Shown: one piece after another, positions 1-10,609 of the stretch
How the letters are laid out: each line of letters opens with the position of its first letter
Numbering within the stretch: the stretch's first letter is position 1
Notes under the pieces: generated by a model
What the model was told of the DNA's origin: nothing
The model's database searches: none
The model's input: only the letters and a program-made list of their open reading frames with translations
Source: an uncultured Opitutia bacterium
Lineage (GTDB): Bacteria; Verrucomicrobiota; Verrucomicrobiia; Opitutales; UBA953
Assembly: GCA_903840355.1 (NCBI GenBank)
Contig: CAIMFJ010000005.1
Location: forward strand, 372,001 to 436,000
Reading direction: 5' to 3'
Length of the DNA stretch: 64,000 bases
Made by a program: the position numbers and the translations under genes

Positions 1-2
1 AA

Positions 3-2042
3 CCCGATTTAAAAAATGGGGTGGGTGCTTTGCGGGATGTTCAGGGCTGTATTTGGCTGGCCCGCATTGCCCGTGGCGGGGTCGGCGTCGAAGCCCTCGG
101 CAGTTCAGGCTTTTTGCCTACGAATGATTTTCAAAAGTTCGTGCAAGCCCGGCAGTGTCTCTTGCGCCTGCGATGTGAATTACACTTTCAAGTCACGCGC
201 CCCACGGAACAGCTTTCGCTGGAACGCCAAGATACGATTTCCGAAGCCTTGGGATACACCGGTTCGCTGACCGCGCGTATTGGTGGATTGATGCGGGAGT
301 ATTTTGATGCCGCCGATCACGTGCGCCGTTGCGTCGAAATTGTGGAAGGTGGAGTCATGGGTGAGCCCGAGCCTAAAGGGTGGGGCGACCCCATTCTGGT
401 AGATGGTTTCCGCGTGGTCGCGGGCGGTATCGTTTCGGCCACCCACCGTTTTATTTTTGAAGAAGACCCGGGGCGCTTGATTCGGCTTTTCCGCCTCTGC
501 CAACTCCACGAAGCCCAACCTGACCGGGCGCTCTCACTCTTAGTACGCGAACGGGCACATTTGCTGACCTCGGAAATTGCCCAAACCGAGGACTGTCGCA
601 GTGCGATGCGTGCCTTGCTGACCGAAGGGGGCAAGGTCTATCAAGCGATTCATGGACTGCGGGAACACGACCTGCTCTACCGCATCATCCCTGAATTCGC
701 AGGGTTGCACTGCTTGGTGCAATTCGAGTTTTACCACCGATGGACTGCCGATGTGCACACCTTGCGTTGCCTTTATGAATTGGACCAAATTTACGCCGGG
801 GCTACGACGATTGATCAGCGTTACCGCGATGTCGTGATTAGCAGCGAAGCTCCTTCGTTACTCTACGCTATTTTATTTTTACACGATATCGCCAAGTCGG
901 GTGGGATTGAAGGCCATGCGGAACGAGGTGTTCCGATTGCGGATGCCGTACTCGAACGTTTAGGGTTCGACCACCGGGAGCGTGCCATTGCCAGTGGGGT
1001 GATTCGAAACCACTTAATCATGGGACTCTACTGGCAACGTCACGACATCGACGACCCTGCCAATATCGAACGCTTTGCCCAACTCGTCGGCGACGAGCAA
1101 GTACTCCACGCCTTGCATGTGCACACGCGGTGCGATGCCCGTGCGACCTCGCCTGATTTATGGACGGACTTTAAAGATGGCCAACATTGGCTCCTCTACC
1201 GTCGCACACTGGCTAAACTGGCGGGTGAAACGGAAACGGATCATCATACAGCCGCCGATAAACTCCACGAAGCCACGGCCAAAATTCTGGGAGACCGCCT
1301 ACCGCAGGATGAAGTGGAAGCCCATTTCAGTTTAATGCCCCGTGGCTATTTCTCACACGCCTCGGCGGAAGATGCTGCCTATCACTTGGAGCTTATTCAC
1401 CAACTCATCACCTCTGTCTTTTCGGATGATGGTGAAAATTCCCTTCGCCCGATTGTCGATTGGCATGACGACCTAGGCTCGGCTCAGTCCTTGGTAACCG
1501 TAGTTACGTGGGATCGTCCAGGGTTGTTTAGTCGCATGGCAGGCGCGTTTGCGGTGGCCGGGATTAATATTATTTCTTGTCGGGCGTTTTCGCGTGAAGA
1601 CGACGTCGCCATCGACTTTTTCAAAGTCGCCTTGCCCATTGGCAATGAAAAAGCCAGTAAAGCCAAGTTTACGGATTACCTCGCGAAATCTCTACTCGAG
1701 GGGTCAGACTTGACGGAAGAAGTCAGTGCCGAGGAAAAGAAAGCGGCCCAAACTTGGCCGCGCCGTCGTCCGTATGTCCCCTTAGCTTCCAAGGTAGAAG
1801 TCTACTACGAAGCTGACCTGCACCGCACGGTGGTGGAATTACAATGCAATGACCGTCTAGGCCTGCTTTTCCACGTAGGCCGGGTGATTCGGGAGTCGGG
1901 CTATACCATCACCTTTGCCAACGTAGCGACCGAGCAAGGCTTTGCTCTAGATACCTTCTACTTGGCCCCAGAACGCGATTTAGTGACCGCCCCGGAGCCT
2001 CCCGAGGTGTTAGCGGACCAATTGCGTCAAATCGTGTCTTAA
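3..2042 (+). CDS. glnD: [Protein-PII] uridylyltransferase/uridylyl-removing enzyme GlnD, 5' end outside window
   Basis: Bifunctional cytoplasmic nitrogen sensor of the GlnD family, which adds and removes UMP on PII proteins in response to glutamine. The reading frame is open from the left edge and already reads as family sequence (PDLKNGVGALRD), so the gene starts upstream and the GTG at 21 is internal. About 679 residues are present; full GlnD is about 850-940, so most of the N-terminal nucleotidyltransferase catalytic part is missing from view. Visible in order: the PII-uridylyltransferase helical region, an HD phosphohydrolase domain (LHDIAKSGG, His294-Asp295 counting from base 3) for UMP removal, then two C-terminal ACT domains (about 498-575, TWDRPGLFSRM; about 608-679, CNDRLGLLFHVGR) that bind glutamine. 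The next gene, msrA, follows after 49 bp with no obvious functional link. Confidence 0.93.
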   Translation, partial: PDLKNGVGALRDVQGCIWLARIARGGVGVEALGSSGFLPTNDFQKFVQARQCLLRLRCELHFQVTRPTEQLSLERQDTISEALGYTGSLTARIGGLMREYFDAADHVRRCVEIVEGGVMGEPEPKGWGDPILVDGFRVVAGGIVSATHRFIFEEDPGRLIRLFRLCQLHEAQPDRALSLLVRERAHLLTSEIAQTEDCRSAMRALLTEGGKVYQAIHGLREHDLLYRIIPEFAGLHCLVQFEFYHRWTADVHTLRCLYELDQIYAGATTIDQRYRDVVISSEAPSLLYAILFLHDIAKSGGIEGHAERGVPIADAVLERLGFDHRERAIASGVIRNHLIMGLYWQRHDIDDPANIERFAQLVGDEQVLHALHVHTRCDARATSPDLWTDFKDGQHWLLYRRTLAKLAGETETDHHTAADKLHEATAKILGDRLPQDEVEAHFSLMPRGYFSHASAEDAAYHLELIHQLITSVFSDDGENSLRPIVDWHDDLGSAQSLVTVVTWDRPGLFSRMAGAFAVAGINIISCRAFSREDDVAIDFFKVALPIGNEKASKAKFTDYLAKSLLEGSDLTEEVSAEEKKAAQTWPRRRPYVPLASKVEVYYEADLHRTVVELQCNDRLGLLFHVGRVIRESGYTITFANVATEQGFALDTFYLAPERDLVTAPEPPEVLADQLRQIVS

Positions 2043-2059
2043 GCCATCCCCCCTTGATT

Positions 2060-2080
2060 CCTTAAAGAAAACTCTTAAGG
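2060..2080 (+). terminator. Weak hairpin between glnD and msrA
   Basis: A 6-bp inverted repeat CCTTAA/TTAAGG (2060-2065 and 2075-2080) with a 9-base loop sits 18 bp after the glnD stop. There is no T-run after it, so it is only a marginal terminator candidate; it may equally be a leader structure of msrA. Confidence 0.2.
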
Positions 2081-2091
2081 GTAGAGATGTT

Positions 2092-2697
2092 ATGACTACA
2101 GCGACCTCCGCTTTGCGTACCTTATTCTTGTCCCTTTTGGCGCTAGCTTCGCTTCCCGCGGCCGAGACGCCTGCTGCCAATACTGCCACTTCTCCTGCTC
2201 CTATGCCTACTCCTAAAATTGAAAAAGCTACTTTCGGCGCTGGTTGCTTCTGGGGCGTCGAATATAATTTCCGTCGGGTGCCAGGCGTGATTGATGCCGC
2301 TTGTGGCTTCGCGGGAGGCGACGTGGATCACCCCTCTTATCGCCAAGTCTGCACGGACAAGACTGGCCACGCCGAAGTGGTCCAAGTAACTTTTGACCCC
2401 AGCAAAGTTTCCTACCGTCAGTTAGTAGACTTCTTCTTCAGAATGCACAACCCCACGCAGGTAAATCGTCAAGGTCCAGATTACGGCACCCAATACCGTT
2501 CGGTTGTTTTCGTTCATTCCCCTGAACAGCGTAAGGTTGCTGAGGAACTAAAGGCTGCGCTGGAGGCGTCGAAAAAATACGCCGAGCCTATCGCCACGCA
2601 AATTGAAGAAGCTAAACCTTTTTGGAAGGCTGAAGAATACCACCAGCGTTACTTTGAAAAGAACGGTGGCCCTACCTGTCACGTGACCGAATTTTAA
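2092..2697 (+). CDS. msrA: Exported peptide-methionine (S)-S-oxide reductase MsrA
   Basis: Reduces methionine-S-sulfoxide in oxidised proteins. The 201-residue product carries the MsrA signature GAGCFWG with catalytic Cys52, and the core fold continues through FDPSKVSYRQLVDFFF, HNPTQVNRQGPDYGTQYRS and the C-terminal EEYHQRYFEKN. Unlike cytoplasmic MsrA it begins with a hydrophobic segment (residues 8-24) ending in LPAAE and an Ala/Pro/Thr-rich linker to about residue 42, so it is probably secreted or anchored outside the cytoplasm. No MsrB domain is fused or adjacent. The rarA gene begins 2 bp after its stop, which suggests co-transcription. A purine-rich GGGTAGAG lies just before the ATG. 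The window is rich in extracytoplasmic oxidases and haem proteins, so protection of exported proteins from oxidation is a reasonable role, but that is inference. Confidence 0.93.
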   Translation: MTTATSALRTLFLSLLALASLPAAETPAANTATSPAPMPTPKIEKATFGAGCFWGVEYNFRRVPGVIDAACGFAGGDVDHPSYRQVCTDKTGHAEVVQVTFDPSKVSYRQLVDFFFRMHNPTQVNRQGPDYGTQYRSVVFVHSPEQRKVAEELKAALEASKKYAEPIATQIEEAKPFWKAEEYHQRYFEKNGGPTCHVTEF

Positions 2698-2699
2698 TC

Positions 2700-4055
2700 G
2701 TGGCTGACTGGCACCAGGAACCGGAGCATGCACTTCCTGGCTTAAGTGGAGAAGGGGAGTCTACACTCCCACCGCTTAAAAAGCCCTTGGCGGCTCGCAT
2801 GCGACCGGAGCGACTCGCAGAAGTTGTGGGTCATGCGAGTTTATTAGGCCCGCAAGCCTTGCTGCCTCGTTTGATCCAGAGCGACCAGTTTGGCTCGCTG
2901 ATTTTTTATGGCCCTCCCGGATGTGGCAAAACCACCTTAGCCGAAGTCATCGCGCAAGAAACGCAGTCCAAAGTCGTGCGGGTTAATGCGGTACTCTCGG
3001 GTACGCCTGAACTCCGCGAAATTCTCCATCGGGCACGTCATCATCCGCAGGATAAGACGTTGCTCATCATCGATGAAATCCATCGCTTTAATAAAGCCCA
3101 ACAAGACTTACTGTTACCCGATATTGAATCTGGGGTGGTGCGACTCATCGGCTGCACCACGCACAATCCAGGAATTTATGTGACGCCCGCCTTGTTGAGT
3201 CGGAGTCATCTGTTCCGGTTGGATCCGTTATCTACCCAAGAGATTGCTGGGTTTCTGCAGCGTGCCTTGACGGATAAAACGGTGGGTCTGGGAGCTCTCG
3301 GTATCGGAGCTTCCGAACAAGTTTTACTGCAAGTTGCCGAGATGAGTTCCGGTGACTTACGTCGGGCCCTGAATTGCCTCGAAACGCTGGTCTTATCTGC
3401 ACCCGCGCTGGGGCAAGTGACCCCTGAAGCCGTGGGCTCCTTTGCTCGTGAACGTCGCCTGCGCTACGATGATGGAGGCGATGACCATTATGATACGGCT
3501 TCCGCTTTCATTAAATCCATTCGTGGGAGTGATCCCGACGCCGCGCTCTATTGGCTCTTTGTGATGTTAGAAGGTGGCGAAGATCCGCGTTTCATTGCCC
3601 GCCGGCTCGTCATTTGTGCCTCGGAAGACATCGGCTTAGCCGATTCTCGAGCCCTCGGTCTAGCCACCGCCGCGTTTCAAGCCTGTGAGTTCGTGGGACT
3701 ACCGGAGTGCGAATACGCTTTAGCACATGCGACTTTATTTTTAGCGCTCTCGCCCAAAAGTAATAGTACGACCTTGGCAATCGGTGCGGCGAAAGAAGCC
3801 CTGCAAAAAGCTCCGCGGCAAGAAGTGCCCCTCCACCTGAAAGACTCGCACACCGTTTTGGCCAAGCGTCTAGGGCAGGGGAAGAGTTACCTGTATAGCC
3901 ATAACTACCCTCAGGGTATTAGTGGCCAGGATTACCTGAGTAAGCCTCTCGAACTTTATCATCCTTTACCTCATGGTGCAGAAGCGGCTTTGGCCGAACG
4001 TTTGGCCCAGTTGCGCCAACTGAAAGCCAACCTGCGGAAGCAAGCGAAGGAATAA
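2700..4055 (+). CDS. rarA: Replication-associated recombination protein A (RarA/MgsA), AAA+ ATPase
   Basis: RarA-family AAA+ ATPase acting at stalled replication forks (E. coli RarA/MgsA, eukaryotic WRNIP1). The 451-residue product has Walker A GPPGCGKT at 71-78, Walker [16 protein letters not shown] from 121, a sensor region IGCTTHNPG...LLSRSH typical of the family, and the C-terminal tetramerisation region ([29 protein letters not shown], YLPxxL-type end [12 protein letters not shown]). The start is a GTG at 2700, two bases after the msrA stop; the next Met is residue 34, directly before the conserved [11 protein letters not shown], so the GTG start is favoured but the first 33 residues could be non-native. 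dus follows 4 bp after the stop, so msrA-rarA-dus look like one transcription unit. Confidence 0.93.
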   Translation: MADWHQEPEHALPGLSGEGESTLPPLKKPLAARMRPERLAEVVGHASLLGPQALLPRLIQSDQFGSLIFYGPPGCGKTTLAEVIAQETQSKVVRVNAVLSGTPELREILHRARHHPQDKTLLIIDEIHRFNKAQQDLLLPDIESGVVRLIGCTTHNPGIYVTPALLSRSHLFRLDPLSTQEIAGFLQRALTDKTVGLGALGIGASEQVLLQVAEMSSGDLRRALNCLETLVLSAPALGQVTPEAVGSFARERRLRYDDGGDDHYDTASAFIKSIRGSDPDAALYWLFVMLEGGEDPRFIARRLVICASEDIGLADSRALGLATAAFQACEFVGLPECEYALAHATLFLALSPKSNSTTLAIGAAKEALQKAPRQEVPLHLKDSHTVLAKRLGQGKSYLYSHNYPQGISGQDYLSKPLELYHPLPHGAEAALAERLAQLRQLKANLRKQAKE

Positions 4056-4059
4056 GCAC

Positions 4060-5061
4060 ATGGCTCACGCCCCCCGATTACCTTGGTTTCAGTCCCAGGC
4101 CGTGCCGCTTTATTTAGCACCCATGGCGCGGCATACCGACCAAGCCTTTCGACAAATTTGTAAAGAGCAGGGCGCCGATGTGATGGTAACGGAGTTTGTG
4201 CAATCTGAGGCGCTGATTCGCGATAATGTAAAGGCTTGGGAGATGGTAGATTTTACCGAGTCGCAACGCCCCATGGGCGTTCAAATTTTTGGTGCTACCC
4301 CCGCATCCATGGCTCGGGCAGCTCGATTGATTTGCGACCGAGTCCGTCCCGATTTCTTAGACCTTAATTTTGGTTGTCCCGCCCACAAGGTCATCGAACA
4401 GAACGCAGGGTCGGGCTTATTGCGCTGTACCCCGTTGTTGTATGACTTGGTGAAAGCCGTCAAAGATGCGATGCCGGACGTGCCCTTAACCGCCAAGATG
4501 CGCCTCGGCTGGGATCATGCCACCATTGTAGCCGTCGAAGTCGCTGGTCGGCTAGAAGAACTGGGGGTCGAAGCTTTAGCCGTGCACGGACGCACCAAGG
4601 AGCAGGGTTATAGTGGCCAGGCCCACTGGGGCTGGATTGCCAAGGTTGCCGCGGCGGTTGATATTCCCGTGATTGGCAATGGGGATGTCCATGACGGACC
4701 TTCGGCCTTGGAGCGTTTGAACACTTCTGGGGTCTCGGGGCTCATGATTGGTCGGGCAGCCCTCAAGAATCCCTGGATTTTTAAAGAATTAAAAGCCACC
4801 CTCACGGGTGCCCCCTCCAGTGCGGCCACCGTTTCGCTCCAAGAACGTTGGGATACGTTGCTACGGCTGGCAGAGTTAACCCTAGAGGTTTATAAGAGTC
4901 GCTTAGGCGATCGGGATGTGCGCTGGATGCTCGACCGCTTACATCCCCTGACGCAGGGGCTGCCTGGTTCTCGTCGACTGCGCGACCAGTTCCAACATTG
5001 CTACACATTGACAGACTTGCGACGGCTCCGTGACCATCACTTGGCAGAGTACCCTCTGTAA
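4060..5061 (+). CDS. dus: tRNA-dihydrouridine synthase, DusB-like
   Basis: FMN enzyme reducing specific uridines in the tRNA D-loop to dihydrouridine. The 333-residue TIM barrel has the Dus signatures: APMARHTDQAFR at the N-terminus, DLNFGCPAHKV with catalytic Cys106, TAKMRLGWD, AVHGRTKEQGYSG and VIGNGDV plus GLMIGRAALKNPWIF for FMN phosphate binding. The HGRT and NPWIF segments resemble DusB more than DusA or DusC, but the exact target uridine cannot be told from sequence. A Shine-Dalgarno-like GAAGGA precedes the ATG by about 8 bases, one of few good ones here. It ends the msrA-rarA-dus run; the non-coding stretch before dnaA follows. Confidence 0.92.
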   Translation: MAHAPRLPWFQSQAVPLYLAPMARHTDQAFRQICKEQGADVMVTEFVQSEALIRDNVKAWEMVDFTESQRPMGVQIFGATPASMARAARLICDRVRPDFLDLNFGCPAHKVIEQNAGSGLLRCTPLLYDLVKAVKDAMPDVPLTAKMRLGWDHATIVAVEVAGRLEELGVEALAVHGRTKEQGYSGQAHWGWIAKVAAAVDIPVIGNGDVHDGPSALERLNTSGVSGLMIGRAALKNPWIFKELKATLTGAPSSAATVSLQERWDTLLRLAELTLEVYKSRLGDRDVRWMLDRLHPLTQGLPGSRRLRDQFQHCYTLTDLRRLRDHHLAEYPL

Positions 5062-5445
5062 TTTTCTCCTGTGTTTATTAGGGTTTTTTTCTCTGTTACG
5101 GAGATGCAACAGAAAGTTTAATTTCTTATCCGCAGGCCCTTGTGAATATCCTGTGAAAGGAATCAATTTGTCGGTGGGCAATACCGCTTCATCAAGGAGT
5201 TCAATTTAACCCCGGCGATCGACCTTTAAACTCATTTTATACAGGTTCTCAGTCGTAACATATCACCCACAATTTTAATCCACTCTCAGTCAATGACTTA
5301 CAATTTAAAGATTTCAGGATTTAACGTTCCAGTTAACGACGCTGTCCGGTCCTAACTCTCAACCTTAATCCTACCTAACGAAAATATTTCACTTTCGGGC
5401 TTTCCATAAGCCTGTGAACAACCTTTCTAAACCATCCCACTTTTT
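5062..5445. other. Non-coding stretch upstream of dnaA, candidate oriC
   Basis: The longest gene-free stretch in the window (384 bp), between dus and dnaA. It is AT-richer than its surroundings and holds DnaA-box-like 9-mers: TTATCCGCA at 5126-5134 (one mismatch to TTATCCACA), TGTGAATAT at 5141-5149 and TGTGAACAA at 5413-5421 (reverse orientation, one to two mismatches). CAATTT occurs four times (5164, 5202, 5270, 5301) and TTAACG is directly repeated with a 12-bp period (5321-5326, 5333-5338). Bacterial origins often lie beside dnaA, so an origin is plausible. The boxes are imperfect and few and dnaN is not adjacent, so it may be just the dnaA promoter with autoregulatory boxes. Confidence 0.35.
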
Positions 5446-6813
5446 ATGGCCAGCCCCGTAAGCCACCTTTCCCTTTGGGAGACTACCAAAAACGAACTGC
5501 GTAATGTTTTCTCACCTTCTGACTTCGATTCTTGGATCTCGACCCTTCAAGCCATTGGTTACTCCAACGACCAAACTCTCCTGCTCGAAGCGCCTACTGT
5601 CTTGGCCGAAGCCTGGGTATCCAGCAATTTCGCTGACTCGATCCGTCGTCAGTTAACTTTAGCAGCTGGTCGGAACATGAATTTCGAGATTAAGGCTCCG
5701 AAACAATCCGATGTCCGTGAGGCAACAAACGTCGGGGAGACGACCCGAACCACACGTGCAAGTCGTTCCTCCGCAGCCGCGACGCCTCCTGCCATCAAGG
5801 CCACCAACACCTTCGAGAACTTTATCGTTGGTCCCGAAAATGAAATGGCTCATGGCGCCTCCATCGCCGTGGCGAAAGACCCGGGTCATGTCTACAACCC
5901 CTTATTCATTCATGGCCCCACGGGATTAGGTAAAACCCACTTGATGCACGCGATTGCCCATTCGCTCTACGCCTCCAATCCCCGCGCTCGCATCGCTTAT
6001 ATTTCTTCCGAAACGTTTGTGAACGATTTCATCAGCTCGCTCCAATCGGGCAGCGTGGCACCTTTCCGCCGGAAGTATCGTGAGCTAGACCTGTTGCTCA
6101 TCGACGATATTCAATTCCTCGCGGGCAAGGAATCGACCCAAGACGAATTTTTTCACACCTTTAACGAACTGTTGAATAACCATAAACAAGTGGTGCTCAC
6201 CAGCGATCGTCCAGCTTCGGAAATTGCGAAACTCCAAGAGCGTTTAGTGTCTCGCTTCCAATGGGGCATGGTAGCTTCCATCCAAGCCCCAAGCTTGGAA
6301 ACTCGCATTGCCATCTTGCGCAAGAAAGCCCAAGCCCGCGGCATGGAATTGCAGCCTGAAATCGCCGAATTCATTGCTTCCCGCATCGCTCGTAACGTCC
6401 GCAACATTGAAGGCGCCGTGACCCGTATTGTCGGCCTTTCCGGCATGCAGCGTAAGCCCCTCGACTTGCCTCAAGTTGAAAAACTTTTGCACGACATTTT
6501 AGTCGAAGAAGCCAGCCACACCCTCACAGTAGAAGTCATTCAACGTAAAGTTGCTGAACACTATCGGATTCAGATGTCCGACATGACCTCGAAGCGTCGC
6601 ATGCAAAACATCGCCTTTCCCCGTCAGGTCGCCATGTACCTCGCCACGCAATTGACGAGCATGTCCTTAGTTTCGATTGGCGAAGCCTTTGGAGGTCGCG
6701 ATCACGGCACGGTGATTCACGCTCGTAAGACCGTGACAAATCAAATGGAAGTGGACGCCAATGTGCGCCGTACGGTCGAATATTTACGCGGCCATCTTTC
6801 GACTAATCGCTAA
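5446..6813 (+). CDS. dnaA: Chromosomal replication initiator protein DnaA
   Basis: AAA+ initiator that binds DnaA boxes and opens oriC. The 455 residues show domain I (1-80, LWETTKNELRNVFSPSDFDSWI), a short Ser/Thr/Ala-rich domain II (about 85-120), domain III with NTFENFIVGPENEMAH, Walker A GPTGLGKT (157-164), Walker B LLLIDDIQFLAGKESTQDEFF and the sensor LVSRFQWG, and domain IV with the DNA-binding signature SIGEAFGGRDHGTVIHA (usually DHTTVxHA). The ATG at 5446 has no Shine-Dalgarno sequence before it (CCCACTTTTT). The stop overlaps the convergent cutC end by 4 bp. The 384-bp leader holds candidate DnaA boxes, consistent with autoregulation. Confidence 0.97.
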   Translation: MASPVSHLSLWETTKNELRNVFSPSDFDSWISTLQAIGYSNDQTLLLEAPTVLAEAWVSSNFADSIRRQLTLAAGRNMNFEIKAPKQSDVREATNVGETTRTTRASRSSAAATPPAIKATNTFENFIVGPENEMAHGASIAVAKDPGHVYNPLFIHGPTGLGKTHLMHAIAHSLYASNPRARIAYISSETFVNDFISSLQSGSVAPFRRKYRELDLLLIDDIQFLAGKESTQDEFFHTFNELLNNHKQVVLTSDRPASEIAKLQERLVSRFQWGMVASIQAPSLETRIAILRKKAQARGMELQPEIAEFIASRIARNVRNIEGAVTRIVGLSGMQRKPLDLPQVEKLLHDILVEEASHTLTVEVIQRKVAEHYRIQMSDMTSKRRMQNIAFPRQVAMYLATQLTSMSLVSIGEAFGGRDHGTVIHARKTVTNQMEVDANVRRTVEYLRGHLSTNR

Positions 6814-7580
6814 GGTTTTTGTAACTTAAATAATAACTGAATCAAGGCAGCCACTTGGGCCCGATTCGCTACGGGGATGGCATCGCTCTCCCAGTTTGGA
6901 CTGGCACCGAGGGCGACTTCCGCCGGGCGAACTTCCATCGTCGTCGCCTGCACGCCCCGCAAGGAAGCATGCAATTCTCTAACGCCGGTTTGCTGGATGA
7001 TTGCTAGAGCATTGTGCGGACCTACACCACCGCCTGCCATGATCTGACAACGGTCACCCGCTTGCTGGACTAATTTGGCAATCAAGGGTGCCCCCGCCAA
7101 GGCATGGCTCGCTTGGCCAGAGGTTAAAACCCGCTGACACCCTGCTTGAATAATGGCTTCTAAAGCATCGCTCGGTTGGTGTGCCCAATCGAAGGCTCGG
7201 TGGAAAGTGGTCGATAGGCCCTGTGCCGCTTCCACCAACTCCCTTACCCGAGGTTGATCTACCGTGCCATCTGGCGACAGGACGCCAAAGACAACCCCAT
7301 CGGCACCGGCTTGTCGTGCTAGGGCAATATCGCGCAACATAATTTTAAACTCGGCAGGAGTGTAATGAAAATCGCCCCCGCGGGGACGAATCATCACATG
7401 CAACTTAACACCCGGTAGGGCTCGGGTAGCCTCCATCGTCCCTAAACTCGGAGTCGTCCCGCCTTCGGCACAATTCTCACAGAGTTCGATACGATGCGCC
7501 CCACCCAGTTGAGCTTCCAGGGCGGAAGCATAAGAATAAGCAACAATCTCCAATAAAGCGGGCAGGGCAGGCATCTTCAT
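6810..7580 (-). CDS. cutC: CutC family protein (copper homeostasis-type TIM barrel)
   Basis: The 256-residue protein matches the CutC family along its length: LEIVAYSYASALEAQLGGAHRIELCENCAEGGTTPS in parts, VMIRPRGGDFHYT, ADGVVFGVLSPDG, TFHRAFDWA, VLTSGQA, IMAGGGVGPHN and ELHASLRG. CutC is a cytoplasmic TIM barrel first linked to copper tolerance in E. coli; its biochemical role is still debated. Three closely spaced possible starts exist (GTG 7586, ATG 7580, ATG 7574); ATG 7580 is chosen, with low certainty among them. It is transcribed toward dnaA and their 3' ends overlap by 4 bp. No copper-related genes are nearby. Confidence 0.9.
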   Translation of the reverse strand: MKMPALPALLEIVAYSYASALEAQLGGAHRIELCENCAEGGTTPSLGTMEATRALPGVKLHVMIRPRGGDFHYTPAEFKIMLRDIALARQAGADGVVFGVLSPDGTVDQPRVRELVEAAQGLSTTFHRAFDWAHQPSDALEAIIQAGCQRVLTSGQASHALAGAPLIAKLVQQAGDRCQIMAGGGVGPHNALAIIQQTGVRELHASLRGVQATTMEVRPAEVALGASPNWESDAIPVANRAQVAALIQLLFKLQKP

Positions 7581-7687
7581 CCCCACAAGATAGCCGCTTC
7601 GCCCAGCTTGAGAATTCTAAAGCTACCTCATCTCCCTTCTTGCCTACGCCCATCAGCCTGTCTTCATCAGACCGTTCCTTTTCATTG

Positions 7688-7780
7688 TTCCCAGGGGAGC
7701 CCTTAATGGGCTGAGATGAGGCTAGGCCTCGAACCCTCGTACCTGATGCGCAACCCGCGCCGTAGGAAGTGGATGATCGT
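7688..7780 (+). promoter_or_regulatory. TPP riboswitch (THI element) controlling thiC
   Basis: The conserved thiamine-pyrophosphate aptamer is readable: AGGGGAGCCC from 7693, GGGCTGAGATGAGG around 7708-7721, ACCCTCGTACCTGAT ending at 7747, and GTAGGAAGTGG around 7762-7772. It lies about 70 bases before the thiC ATG on the same strand. TPP binding would reduce thiC expression. No clear terminator hairpin with a T-run follows, so control of translation initiation is more likely than premature termination; that part is inference. Confidence 0.95.
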
Positions 7781-7803
7781 TTCGCACCCATTTCGTCTGG
7801 TAG

Positions 7804-9729
<1,926 letters not shown>

Positions 9730-9731
9730 AC

Positions 9732-10547
9732 ATGGCCCGTCAGCGTACCGCCGCTACGACGAAATCGTGGTACGATACTCCATTGTATTACGATATGGTG
9801 TATGCTGACTACACCTACCGCGAAACGAAGTTTATTTTAAAAACGCTGCGGACTTTTGCGCCTCAATTAACTGCACCCTACCGCATTCTGGAACCGGCGT
9901 GTGGTTCAGGTCGTCTTTTGGAGTCGCTCGCACGAGACGGGCATCAGGTCGATGGGTTTGATATTAATCCGCGAATGTTAAAGTTTGCTCGCCAACGACT
10001 CCGCAAGCAAAAGCTGAAGGGGAAAGTTTGGACCAGTCGCTTGGAGCATTTTACGGCCCCCGAGCGGGCCAGCTACGACTTGGTACACTGCTTAGTCAGC
10101 ACCTTTAAATACATTTTAACCGAGCGCGGGGCGGTTTCCTTTTTGCGTCGAGCAGCCGAGGTGGTCCGCCCCGATGGCCTTCTGCTGCTTGGCATTCACC
10201 TTACGGATTATCGCAACAACCCACCCGATCATGAACGCTGGGTTGGGCGCCAAGGCGACCTTCGCGTTGTGAGTGAAACCTGGTCGCATCCCGCCCAACG
10301 CTCCACTCGCACCGAACGCATGCAAACGCGGATGCACATCACTCAAGGTCAGCGGAAAGAAATTACCGATACCTTTTGGAAGTTTCGCACCTACTCGGCC
10401 CCCGAACTACACCAACTTATTAAAAAAGTCCCAGCCTTCCGTTTAGTGAAATGCTACGACTTTCGGTATGACTTTAAGCACCCTCGTAAGCTCGACCACG
10501 CTCATTCGGATATTATTTTAGTGCTCCAACGGCGGTCCGAGCCCTGA
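9732..10547 (+). CDS. Class I SAM-dependent methyltransferase, substrate unknown
   Basis: A 271-residue protein with a Rossmann methyltransferase fold: motif I ILEPACGSGRLLESLA (about 52-67), an acidic motif II VDGFDINPRMLKFARQRL, a motif-IV-like YDLVHCLVSTFKYI and a post-motif segment VVRPDGLLLLGIHLTDY. The N-terminus (WYDTPLYYDMVYADYTYRET) resembles small-molecule methyltransferases whose substrate-binding lid starts with a WYD/YYD motif. It begins 2 bp after the thiC stop and so is probably controlled by the same TPP riboswitch, though no thiamine-pathway methyltransferase of this kind is known to me. A terminator-like hairpin follows at 10587-10609. Substrate cannot be assigned. Confidence 0.85.
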   Translation: MARQRTAATTKSWYDTPLYYDMVYADYTYRETKFILKTLRTFAPQLTAPYRILEPACGSGRLLESLARDGHQVDGFDINPRMLKFARQRLRKQKLKGKVWTSRLEHFTAPERASYDLVHCLVSTFKYILTERGAVSFLRRAAEVVRPDGLLLLGIHLTDYRNNPPDHERWVGRQGDLRVVSETWSHPAQRSTRTERMQTRMHITQGQRKEITDTFWKFRTYSAPELHQLIKKVPAFRLVKCYDFRYDFKHPRKLDHAHSDIILVLQRRSEP

Positions 10548-10586
10548 TAAGCGTCCCCCAGAGACTTATCCTCCTTGCGTTCTTAC

Positions 10587-10609
10587 ATGGGTTTCTTTAC
10601 CCATTTTTT
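10587..10609 (+). terminator. Intrinsic terminator abutting the SGNH hydrolase start codon
   Basis: Inverted repeat ATGGGT (10587-10592) / ACCCAT (10599-10604) with loop TTCTTT, followed by a run of six T (10604-10609). This is the classic stem plus U-tract, placed 39 bp after the methyltransferase stop, so it probably ends the thiC transcript. The last T is directly adjacent to the ATG of the next gene at 10610. Confidence 0.6.

Noticed and set aside
21-23. GTG as the start codon of glnD
   Set aside because: The frame is open upstream to the window edge and already reads as GlnD sequence, so the codon is internal.
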